From the NCBI GenBank assembly GCA_016185305.1, contig JACPNV010000006.1, positions 1 to 64,000 of the forward strand: DNA of 64,000 bases. Reading direction: 5' to 3'. This document shows positions 7,172 to 13,834 of this stretch, one piece after another; within the stretch, counting starts at the first letter, position 1; each line of letters begins with the position of its first letter. The notes under the pieces were generated by a model, which had not been told where the DNA came from, did no database searches, and saw only the letters and a program-made list of their open reading frames with translations. Source of the DNA: Actinomycetota bacterium (GTDB lineage Bacteria; Actinomycetota; Acidimicrobiia; Acidimicrobiales; Acidimicrobilacustridaceae). A program made the position numbers and the translations under genes.

Positions 7172-8227
7172 TTGCGGCGGTTGACACGCAGGCCGACGGG
7201 GAGGGAGAGCGCCGCGTCCCGCGCTCACCGCGACGACCCATGGCACCGCGCCCGGCTCTGCCTCGCCTTGATCTTCACGGTGCTGCTGTTCGGCACGGTG
7301 GGCTACATGGTGCTCGGACTCGGCGCCCTCGATGCGCTCTACCAAACGGTCACGACGGTGGGCACCGTCGGCTTTCGCGAGCAGGGCGAAGCCGATGCCG
7401 ACTGGAAGATCTTCACCATCGTGCTGATCCTCCTCGGGGTCGGCATCGTGATCTACACGACGACCATCCTCATCGAGACGCTCATCGAGGGACGGCTCAC
7501 CGATCACCTGTGGAGGCGGCGCATGCAACGTGACATAGCGGCACTGCAAGGTCACACCATCGTGTGCGGCTGCGGCCGGCTCGGCCGCACCATCGTGATG
7601 GTTCTGGAGAACGCGTCGGCCGACGTCGTCGTGGTCGACAACGACGAGCGGAAGTTGCGCGAGCTCAACGTCCCGTTCGTCGAAGGCGACGCGACTGACG
7701 ACGCGGTCCTCGCAGCCGCGGGCCTCGGTCTCGCCGGCACGCTCGTGACCGGAGTGTCGACCGACGCCGACAACCTCTACGTCACCCTCTCGGCGCGCTC
7801 GGCCCGGCCCGACTTGTTCATCGTCGCCCGGGCTCGCACCGAGACCGCCGAACCCAAGCTCCGGCGCGCCGGCGCCGACCGCGTCGTCAACCCCCAGTTC
7901 CTCGGGGGTAGCCGCATCGCCGCCATGACCTTGCAGCCGAACGTCTCCGAGTTCCTCGACGTGGTGATGCATGAAGACAACCTTCTCTTCCGCTTGCAGG
8001 AGTTCGATCTCGGTCCGGGCTCGCCGCTCGCGGGCCGCTCGCTCCGCGACGCGCAGGTGCGCGACCAGACCGGCGCGCTCGTCCTCGCGCTGCGCGACCC
8101 GACCGGCGAGTTCCTCACGAACCCGCCGCCCGAGACGGTGCTGGAGGTGGGCCAGGTGTTGATCGCCATCGGCACCCCTGAGCAGTTGCTCGCGCTCGAC
8201 GCCGCCCGGGCGAGCGCGGATCGTTGA
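7172..8227 (+). CDS. Two-transmembrane potassium channel with RCK (TrkA-N/TrkA-C) domains
   Basis: 351 residues from TTG 7172, preceded by AGGGGCAGGG as ribosome-binding site. Residues about 25-50 form the first membrane helix, followed by a pore loop TVTTVGTVGF in place of the canonical TVGYG filter, and a second helix (FTIVLILLGVGIVIYTTT). The cytoplasmic part has a Rossmann RCK domain (VCGCGRLGRTIVMVLE, acidic VVDNDE) and a TrkA-C domain near 270-345. This is the architecture of ligand-gated prokaryotic K+ channels of the MthK/Kch type. The filter ending TVGF rather than GYGD is seen in some such channels; selectivity is therefore an inference. No operon partner is obvious. Confidence 0.85.
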   Translation: MRRLTRRPTGRESAASRAHRDDPWHRARLCLALIFTVLLFGTVGYMVLGLGALDALYQTVTTVGTVGFREQGEADADWKIFTIVLILLGVGIVIYTTTILIETLIEGRLTDHLWRRRMQRDIAALQGHTIVCGCGRLGRTIVMVLENASADVVVVDNDERKLRELNVPFVEGDATDDAVLAAAGLGLAGTLVTGVSTDADNLYVTLSARSARPDLFIVARARTETAEPKLRRAGADRVVNPQFLGGSRIAAMTLQPNVSEFLDVVMHEDNLLFRLQEFDLGPGSPLAGRSLRDAQVRDQTGALVLALRDPTGEFLTNPPPETVLEVGQVLIAIGTPEQLLALDAARASADR

Positions 8228-8246
8228 CCTCGAAGGTTGCGGGGGT

Positions 8247-8357
8247 TACCCTGGCCACCAGTCACACCGGCGTAATTCCGCTTGTGTGACCTCTCGACGC
8301 CGAAGCACACCTTCAGGTCGAGTTTGCTACGAGGCGACGCACCCTCAACCAGAGGGT
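8247..8357 (+). promoter_or_regulatory. Promoter and structured 5' leader of the second merR gene
   Basis: TACCCT at 8247-8252 is a candidate -10. Downstream, GTCACAC (8261-8267) pairs with GTGTGAC (8284-8290), with CGG/CCG inside the loop. ACCCTC (8341-8346) pairs with GAGGGT (8352-8357) around AACCA. The second palindrome could be a MerR operator for autoregulation or an RNA hairpin. The leader would be about 135 nt, long for this window. Confidence 0.4.
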
Positions 8358-8395
8358 CAGCCCTCTCAACCCGTGGAGAACTGGGGGCAGGACCT

Positions 8396-8878
8396 ATGCG
8401 CAGCATCAGCGACGACGAGGGCTTCAGCGGCCAACGGACAGCAGAGATCGTAGGCATCACGTACCGCCAGCTCGACTACTGGGCTCGCACCGATCTGGTC
8501 CGCCCGTCGCTCGTCGACGCGGCCGGCAGCGGAAGCCGGCGCCGGTACTCCTACCGTGACCTCTTGGAGCTGCGGATCATCAAGAACCTGCTCGATGCGG
8601 GCATTCGACTCGAGACGGTGCGCGACGTGTTCAGCTACTTCCGCGACAACCTGGGCGAAGACATCACGACGGCCAACCTCGTGATCCAGGGGAGCCGGTC
8701 AGTCGTGGTCCGCAAAGACGAAGACCTCATCGATCTCGTCAAGCGGGGCCAGGGCGTGCTCAACATCTTGCCGCTCGCCCAGGTGAGCAAAGACATCGAA
8801 GCCCGCATCATCGAGCTCAAGCCGCCAACCGCTGCGGCCGGCGCGGCGGGCGCGACCCGGCTCGCCACAGGAGGCTGA
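8396..8878 (+). CDS. MerR-family regulator, Rv1830-like
   Basis: 160 residues from ATG 8396, with GGGGGCAGGA upstream. The MerR helix-turn-helix reads GQRTAEIVGITYRQLDYWAR, followed by SGSRRRYSYRDLLELRIIKNLLDAGI (residues about 10-75). The remainder is a helical dimerisation and effector region, without cysteines. Position after the BFN gene matches Rv1830 of M. tuberculosis, a MerR-type protein linked to control of cell growth and division. A frame continuing upstream to 8282 is unlikely to be coding because the extra residues show no family similarity. The gene is followed within 4 nt by a nuclease-fold gene, suggesting one transcript. Confidence 0.85.
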   Translation: MRSISDDEGFSGQRTAEIVGITYRQLDYWARTDLVRPSLVDAAGSGSRRRYSYRDLLELRIIKNLLDAGIRLETVRDVFSYFRDNLGEDITTANLVIQGSRSVVVRKDEDLIDLVKRGQGVLNILPLAQVSKDIEARIIELKPPTAAAGAAGATRLATGG

Positions 8879-8881
8879 GCC

Positions 8882-9325
8882 CTGAGCGGTGTGCTGCTGG
8901 CGATGCTGCCCCATGAAGCGATCGACTTCGCGCACAACTCCGAGCGGCAGTTCGCCAAGCTCCTCGACTTCTACGGCATCGAATGGCAGTACGAGCCGAC
9001 GACGTTCGTGCTCGAGCGCGACAACGCCGGGCGGCCGTCGGAGGCCTTCAGCCCCGACTTCTACCTCCCGGCGTACGACCTGTTCATCGAGATCACCACG
9101 CAGCGCCAGAAGCTGGTGACCAAGAAGAATCGCAAGGTGCGCCGACTGCACGAGCTTCATCCTGAGGTGAAGGTCAAGATCCTCTACCAGCGCGACTACC
9201 TCAACCTCTTGGTGAAGTACGGGCTCGACTCGCCCGACCAGCACGCCGGCGGCCAGCGGCTCTCGACCGCCGGCGAGGCTGGTGCGAGCCTGCTCGAGCT
9301 CGGTCTGTTCGAGCGCCCCGCATAG
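8882..9325 (+). CDS. Small PD-(D/E)XK-fold nuclease-like protein, possible CTG start
   Basis: About 147 residues. The core reads ERQFAKLLDFYGIEWQYEP, then SPDFYLPAYDLFIEITTQRQ. An Asp in a P-D-F-Y-L strand followed by E-I-T fits the active site of Vsr-like and PD-(D/E)XK endonucleases. Substrate and partners are unknown; such proteins are common single genes in actinobacteria. Translation start: AGGAGG at 8869-8874 lies exactly 7 nt before CTG 8882, whereas GTG 8891 is 16 nt away. I favour CTG 8882, with GTG 8891 or ATG 8903 as alternatives that leave the domain intact. It directly follows merR. Confidence 0.7.
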   Translation: MSGVLLAMLPHEAIDFAHNSERQFAKLLDFYGIEWQYEPTTFVLERDNAGRPSEAFSPDFYLPAYDLFIEITTQRQKLVTKKNRKVRRLHELHPEVKVKILYQRDYLNLLVKYGLDSPDQHAGGQRLSTAGEAGASLLELGLFERPA

Positions 9326-9356
9326 AGCCGACCCCGGACGTGTTAGGAAAGGGGCC

Positions 9357-11375
9357 ATGGCGAAAGCTCTGCCGGCGCGATCGCGGACGAGCCCGAGTGA
9401 CGGTCGCAGCTCGCGGTCCGGCGGCGGGATCTTCGCCGGCTTCGCGCCGTGGATCGTGTACTGGATCCTCGTCGGCAACGCGTCCTTCGTCACGTCGGTG
9501 CTCGTCGCGCTCGGGTTGAGCCTCGCGAACAACCTCGTGGCGCTGGCGCGGCATCGCACCCCCAAGATCCTCGAGATCGGTTCGACTGCGGTGTTCGCCT
9601 TGTTTCTCGCCATCGGTCTCGCCGGGCAGAAGCAGTTCATCGAGCAGTGGATCCAGCCACTCGGCAACTTCGGCTTCTTCGCGATCGTGGCCGTGTCGTT
9701 GGCGATGCGAAAGCCGTTCACCATCCAGTACGCAGAGGAGCAGACGCCACCCGAGCTCTGGGACACCGACGGTTTCCGGTACGTCAACTACTTCTTGACG
9801 TGGGTGTGGGCCGCGGCGATGGGTCTCATGACGGTGGTGTCGACGATCCCGCCGATCGTCGAAGGCTCGGCGACGATGCAAGACGCGGGCTCGCCGCTGT
9901 CCATCGCGTTCTACTGGGTCGTCCCCTTCACGCTGATGGGCATCGCGATCCTCGTGACGATCAAGTATCCCGACTGGTTCGGCAACATCGCCGATGACGC
10001 CGACGACGTGCCGGCTGACGGCCCGGATCTGCCGATCGCCCCGACCACGGCCTCGGATCAGCCCAGCACCGGTGACGCCGAGCTCGCCATCGTGCCCGCG
10101 GAGGCCCTGATCGACGAACCGGTGTCGCTGCGGGTGCAGGGCATCGGTGCGGGGGAGTCGGTGGTCTTGCGAGCGTCGACGGTCGATGTCCTCGGCCACC
10201 GCTGGAAGTCCGAGGCATCGTTCGTCGCTGACGAAAGAGGCATCGTCGACACGGCTTCGATGTCCCCGCTCGACGGTACGTACGACCGCGTCGACGCGAG
10301 CGGCTGGCTGTGGTCGATGCGCTTCGCCTCCGATGACACAACCCCGAGCCTCTTCGTTCCGTCACTTGACGCTACCGGAGTGCATGTCGAGGCGGTCGTG
10401 GCGGGCGGCGCGACCTTGACGCGCACGTTGATCTGGCGCGGGGCGAATCCCGAGGTGTCGGTACGAGAGGTGAGCGAAGACGGTGTCGTCGCCCGGCTCC
10501 TGCTGCCAGCCGGCGATGGACCGTTCCCCGGGGTCGTGTTGTTCGGCGGCAGTGAGGGGGGTCTCGACGGCCAGTTCTCGAACGCCGCGCTGCTGGCGTC
10601 GCGCGGCTATGCCGCCGGCATCGTCGGCTACTTCGGCAGCGATGGTCTTCCCCCCGAACTGAAGGAGATCCCGCTGGAGACGATCGCTCGCGGCGTCCGG
10701 TGGTTTGCCTCGCTGCCGGCCGTCGATGCCGATCAGGTCGCGGCGATGGCCATCTCCCGGGGGAGCGAGGCGCTCCTCGCGACCCTGGCGCGGGTCGACG
10801 ATCTCCCCGTGCGATCGGTTGTCGCGGTCTCTCCGTCCGCGCTCACCTGGGAAGGCCTCGGTGACCGCGGACCGCTGAAAGGCGTGTCGGCGTGGACCTT
10901 CGCCGGCGAGCCCGTGCCGGCCGCGACGACGGTCCCGCGCAAGCTCTACGACGACATGACCAAGCAAGCGTTCCGAGCGCGCGGCCGCCGCGATCGGTTG
11001 CACCCGCCCCTCATGCACATGGGCCTGTCCTACACGCCGACCCTCGACGATCAGCACGCGGTGGCCGCCGCGTCGATCGAGGCGGAGCGCATCGCTGTCC
11101 CGCTGCTGCTCCTCGCGGGAGGTGACGATCAGATCTGGCCGTCGTCGCGCATGGCCGAGATGATCGAGTCCCGGCGCGACGACGCGGGCGTGGCCGGCGC
11201 CGACCACGTGCAGGTGTGGCCGGGCGCCGGTCACTTCCTGCGGATGGGCCACCTCCCGACCGCAGTCTCCTGGAGCGGGCCCGTCGCGTTCGGCGGCACA
11301 CCGGCGGGCACGGCCACCGCGGACGCCGAGCTCGGTCCGCGCGTCCTCGAGTTCCTCGCGGCCACGCTGGGCTGA
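9357..11375 (+). CDS. Membrane protein fused to a BAAT/acyl-CoA thioesterase-type alpha/beta hydrolase
   Basis: 672 residues from ATG 9357, with AGGAAAGGGG upstream. Residues about 25-205 contain five or six hydrophobic helices. After an acidic linker (about 210-240) comes a beta-sandwich of the acyl-CoA thioester hydrolase/BAAT N-terminal type (EALIDEPVSLRVQGI through the conserved HRWKSEASFVAD region). Residues 380-672 are an alpha/beta hydrolase: GVVLFGGSEGGLDG oxyanion loop, nucleophile S467 in AISRGSEA, acid D590/D591 in LLLLAGGDDQIW and H626 in PGAGHFLRMG. Family enzymes hydrolyse or transfer acyl groups from acyl-CoA to amines. The N-terminal membrane domain is unusual for this family, whose members are normally soluble. 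A TetR gene follows on the same strand. Confidence 0.75.
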   Translation: MAKALPARSRTSPSDGRSSRSGGGIFAGFAPWIVYWILVGNASFVTSVLVALGLSLANNLVALARHRTPKILEIGSTAVFALFLAIGLAGQKQFIEQWIQPLGNFGFFAIVAVSLAMRKPFTIQYAEEQTPPELWDTDGFRYVNYFLTWVWAAAMGLMTVVSTIPPIVEGSATMQDAGSPLSIAFYWVVPFTLMGIAILVTIKYPDWFGNIADDADDVPADGPDLPIAPTTASDQPSTGDAELAIVPAEALIDEPVSLRVQGIGAGESVVLRASTVDVLGHRWKSEASFVADERGIVDTASMSPLDGTYDRVDASGWLWSMRFASDDTTPSLFVPSLDATGVHVEAVVAGGATLTRTLIWRGANPEVSVREVSEDGVVARLLLPAGDGPFPGVVLFGGSEGGLDGQFSNAALLASRGYAAGIVGYFGSDGLPPELKEIPLETIARGVRWFASLPAVDADQVAAMAISRGSEALLATLARVDDLPVRSVVAVSPSALTWEGLGDRGPLKGVSAWTFAGEPVPAATTVPRKLYDDMTKQAFRARGRRDRLHPPLMHMGLSYTPTLDDQHAVAAASIEAERIAVPLLLLAGGDDQIWPSSRMAEMIESRRDDAGVAGADHVQVWPGAGHFLRMGHLPTAVSWSGPVAFGGTPAGTATADAELGPRVLEFLAATLG

Positions 11376-11410
11376 GCTGCTCGGATCGCGTTCGTCGCGG
11401 CGCGTCCGGT

Positions 11411-11455
11411 CCATCCGCTGCCCGACCATCCACTGCCCGACCATCCACCATCTGA
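11411..11455. repeat. Three tandem 15-bp repeats upstream of tetR
   Basis: Units CCATCCGCTGCCCGA, CCATCCACTGCCCGA and CCATCCACCATCTGA lie head to tail at 11411-11455. The third copy has diverged and runs into the promoter region. Confidence 0.6.
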
Positions 11456-11459
11456 CCTT

Positions 11460-11488
11460 GAACCATGTTCATACTTTGAACGTGGTTC
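11460..11488 (+). promoter_or_regulatory. Double palindromic operator overlapping the tetR start
   Basis: GAAC-CAT-GTTC (11460-11470) and GAAC-GTG-GTTC (11478-11488) are two perfect-arm palindromes 18 bp apart. A -10-like CATACT (11470-11475) lies between them, 6 nt before the GTG start, which itself sits inside the second palindrome. The arrangement suggests autorepression by the TetR protein on a leaderless transcript. Confidence 0.6.
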
Positions 11489-12270
11489 GATCAGCGTCCC
11501 CACCAGCCCCGCACCTCGCCCTCGTCTCCGACGACCGGCGCGACAGAGCCCGGGAGAAGAAGCGGCGGAAGTTCCTCGATGCGGCCGGCCGGGTGATCGA
11601 CGAGGTCGGCTTGCACGGCATCACCATCAAGCGGGTGGCCGAGGAGGCGGATGCCGCGGTCGGGTCGATCTACACGTACTTCCCGTCCAAGGCTGCGCTC
11701 GTCGCGGCGTTGCAGGCCCAGGCCGTCGACACGCTCCGGGCTTCGCTCGCGAACGCACAGCCGCAGTGGGATGCCTATCTCGGAAGCGAGGCGCTCGACG
11801 ACCGCCTGGCCGTCCTGGTGCGACTCGAGGGCTTCGCGTCGTTCCTGGCGGCGGCGTCGGTCGTGTTCGCCGACGAGTTCTCGCTGCAACGGCAGCTCCT
11901 GTCGGACAGGGTCGATCTCTCGTCACGTGACGAAACCGCGGCGGCGTTGGCGATCGTGCACCGCATGCTCGAACCGGCCCGCGTGCTGCTCGAGGCAGCC
12001 GCCGAGCTCGACGTCATCGAGCCGCACGATTCCGAGGAGCGCACCGTGCTCTGGGTGACCGCGCTCAACGGCGTGCTGCTGGTCGACAACCTCTCGTCCC
12101 TCGACCGGCACCTGTTCCGCGCGCCGCACCTGGCGCGGCTGCTGACCTTCGATCTGCTGACCGGGTGGGGAGCCGACCGCGCCGACGTCGAAGTCGCCGC
12201 CTCCCATGTCGACAAGCTGGCCGCCCTCGGCCCGATGGCTCCACCCCCCGAAGGTCCCGGCTATGAATGA
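11482..12270 (+). CDS. TetR/AcrR-family transcriptional regulator
   Basis: 262 residues from GTG 11482. The DNA-binding domain begins near residue 20: REKKRRKFLDAAGRVIDEVG, then GITIKRVAEEADAAVGSIYT and YFPSKAALVAAL, a textbook TetR helix-turn-helix. The C-terminal ligand domain is all-helical and not identifiable. A TTG at 11458 would add eight residues but lies within the operator. The gene follows the membrane/BAAT fusion on the same strand, with 106 bp between, so the fusion gene is a plausible target, but no copy of the GAAC-N3-GTTC operator was noticed in front of it. Confidence 0.88.
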   Translation: MVRSASPPAPHLALVSDDRRDRAREKKRRKFLDAAGRVIDEVGLHGITIKRVAEEADAAVGSIYTYFPSKAALVAALQAQAVDTLRASLANAQPQWDAYLGSEALDDRLAVLVRLEGFASFLAAASVVFADEFSLQRQLLSDRVDLSSRDETAAALAIVHRMLEPARVLLEAAAELDVIEPHDSEERTVLWVTALNGVLLVDNLSSLDRHLFRAPHLARLLTFDLLTGWGADRADVEVAASHVDKLAALGPMAPPPEGPGYE

Positions 12271-12355
12271 CTGACCGCCTTCGCCGCCACCCCGGCGATC
12301 TTCGCGCCGCTCGGGGCATGTCCGCCCCACTTTGTCGCCAGGTTCGGGGGCCGCG

Positions 12356-12688
12356 ATGATGGCCAGCGTGTTCAGACGCATGGCGCGGCTCTGTTGCGTC
12401 GTCCTCGTCAGCCTGGCTGTCTCCGCGCCGATCGCCGAAGCGCAGGCGCCGCCCGCGACCGTGCCGGTCAATGAGTGCGTACCCGGGGTGACCGTGCCCA
12501 CGAACGTGCCGGCGAACGGTCCGTCGCCGGTGGGAACGTGCGAACCGTCGACCAAGCAGCGCGCCATCGACACAGCAGTCTGGCTCTTCCTCCTCGCGCT
12601 GCTCGTGCTGGTCGCCGCCATCGGCGTCGTCTCGCTCGGGCGCTCAGTTCGCGGCGGATCGGCCGCTAGTGTCGCCGCCGATGACTGA
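12356..12688 (+). CDS. Small secreted or membrane-anchored protein of unknown function
   Basis: 110 residues. An N-terminal signal segment (RLCCVVLVSLAVSAPIAEAQA) has a likely cleavage after AEA or AQA. It is followed by about 45 Pro/Thr/Val-rich residues with two cysteines (NECVPGV and GTCEPS) and a C-terminal membrane helix ([21 protein letters not shown]). The protein would therefore expose a short disulphide-capable loop outside the cell. No family was recognised. The stop overlaps the gcvT start (ATGACTGA), so gcvT may be translationally coupled to it, although gcvT also has its own -10 hexamer inside this gene. Confidence 0.6.
   Translation: MMASVFRRMARLCCVVLVSLAVSAPIAEAQAPPATVPVNECVPGVTVPTNVPANGPSPVGTCEPSTKQRAIDTAVWLFLLALLVLVAAIGVVSLGRSVRGGSAASVAADD
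12667..12672 (+). promoter_or_regulatory. -10 hexamer TAGTGT for gcvT
   Basis: TAGTGT, inside the end of the preceding small gene, is 8 nt from ATG 12681. This fits a leaderless gcvT transcript. Confidence 0.45.
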
Positions 12689-13766
12689 GGAAGAGCTCCG
12701 CCGATCGCCGCTCGACGCCGCCCATCGCGCCCTCGGCGCCAAGATGGTCCCCTTCGGGGGCTGGGACATGCCGCTGAGCTACACCAGTGGCACGCTCGCC
12801 GAGCACAAGGCCTGCCGCCACGGCGCGGTCGCGTTCGACGTGAGCCATCTGGGAACGGTCCGGGTCGAGGGTCCGGGCGCGCTCGACGCCTTGCAGCACG
12901 CGCTCACGAACGACCTGAACAAGGTGGTGCCGGGCCGGGCCCAGTACACACACCTGCTCGACCCCGACGATGCCTCCGTGCTCGACGACATCATCGTGTG
13001 GTGGGTGGCTGACCAGGCGTTCGACGTGATGCCGAACGCGTCCAACACGTCACGGGTCACCAGCGCGCTGGCCGAGCTGGCGGGCGGCGGCGAGTCGATC
13101 GACGACGTGACGGCGACCCGGGCGATCATCGCGGTGCAAGGTCCCGATGCTCGCGCCCGGCTGAAGGCGGTGAGCCCCGACGCCGCGTCCATCGGCCGCT
13201 TCCGTGTCGGCCGCTTCGAGTGGAACGGCATCGAGTGCACGGTGGCCGGCACGGGCTACACCGGCGAAGACGGCGTCGAGTGCTCGATCCCCGCCGAGCA
13301 CGCGCCGGCGTTCTGGGACGCCGTGCTCGCCGCCGGTGTGGAGCCGGCCGGGCTGGGCGCTCGCGACACGCTGCGCCTCGAAGCGGCGCTGCCCTTGCAC
13401 GGCCCCGAGCTCGGTCCCGGCATCACACCACTCCAGGCCGGGCTCGACTGGGTGGTGAGCTGGGACAAGGGCGACTTCCGCGGCCGCGAGGCGCTGGCCG
13501 AGGAGAAGGCCAGCGGCATCGGCCGCCGGCTGCGGGCCCTCACGACCGAAGGCCGGAGGCCGCCACGCGCGGACCAGGCTGTCCTCCGCGGCGGCGAACC
13601 GGTCGGCGCGGTCACGAGCGGCAACTTCTCGCCCGAGCTCGGCCACGGCATCGCCCTGGCGTTCGTGCCGCCCGATGTCGGCATCGGCGACGAGCTCGCG
13701 ATAGAGGTGCGAGGAACGCCGGTGCCGGCGCTGGTGGTCAAGCCGCCGTTCACCGCCAAGCACTGA
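12681..13766 (+). CDS. gcvT: Glycine cleavage system T protein (aminomethyltransferase)
   Basis: 361 residues, the usual length. Typical GcvT features are the N-terminal PLDAAHRALGAKMVPFGGWDMPLSY, the folate-binding region around DVSHLGTVRVEGPGALDALQ, the CTVAGTGYTGEDGVE segment and the C-terminal barrel ending GNFSPELGHGIALAFV. The enzyme passes the methylene group from the lipoylated H protein to tetrahydrofolate and releases ammonia. It converges on gcvP with two hairpins between. A GTG at 12669 would add four residues but overlaps the -10 hexamer, so ATG 12681 is preferred. Confidence 0.93.
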   Translation: MTEEELRRSPLDAAHRALGAKMVPFGGWDMPLSYTSGTLAEHKACRHGAVAFDVSHLGTVRVEGPGALDALQHALTNDLNKVVPGRAQYTHLLDPDDASVLDDIIVWWVADQAFDVMPNASNTSRVTSALAELAGGGESIDDVTATRAIIAVQGPDARARLKAVSPDAASIGRFRVGRFEWNGIECTVAGTGYTGEDGVECSIPAEHAPAFWDAVLAAGVEPAGLGARDTLRLEAALPLHGPELGPGITPLQAGLDWVVSWDKGDFRGREALAEEKASGIGRRLRALTTEGRRPPRADQAVLRGGEPVGAVTSGNFSPELGHGIALAFVPPDVGIGDELAIEVRGTPVPALVVKPPFTAKH

Positions 13767-13767
13767 A

Positions 13768-13817
13768 CGCCGCGGACATCGGGCCGCGGCGAGCAGGCGG
13801 CATGACCCAAAGCCGCC
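13768..13817. terminator. Two hairpins between convergent gcvT and gcvP
   Basis: CGCCGCGG (13768-13775) pairs perfectly with CCGCGGCG (13784-13791) around an 8-nt loop. GGCGGC (13796-13801) pairs with GCCGCC (13812-13817). Both lie in the 68-bp gap and probably act as bidirectional terminators. There is no T-run, as is common in actinobacteria. Confidence 0.55.
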
Positions 13818-13834
13818 CCCTCGATCTCGAGCAC

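Noticed and set aside
11460-11488. LexA/SOS box
   Set aside because: Actinobacterial LexA boxes are close to TCGAAC-N4-GTTCGA. The GAAC-N3-GTTC spacing here differs and the neighbouring TetR is the better candidate.
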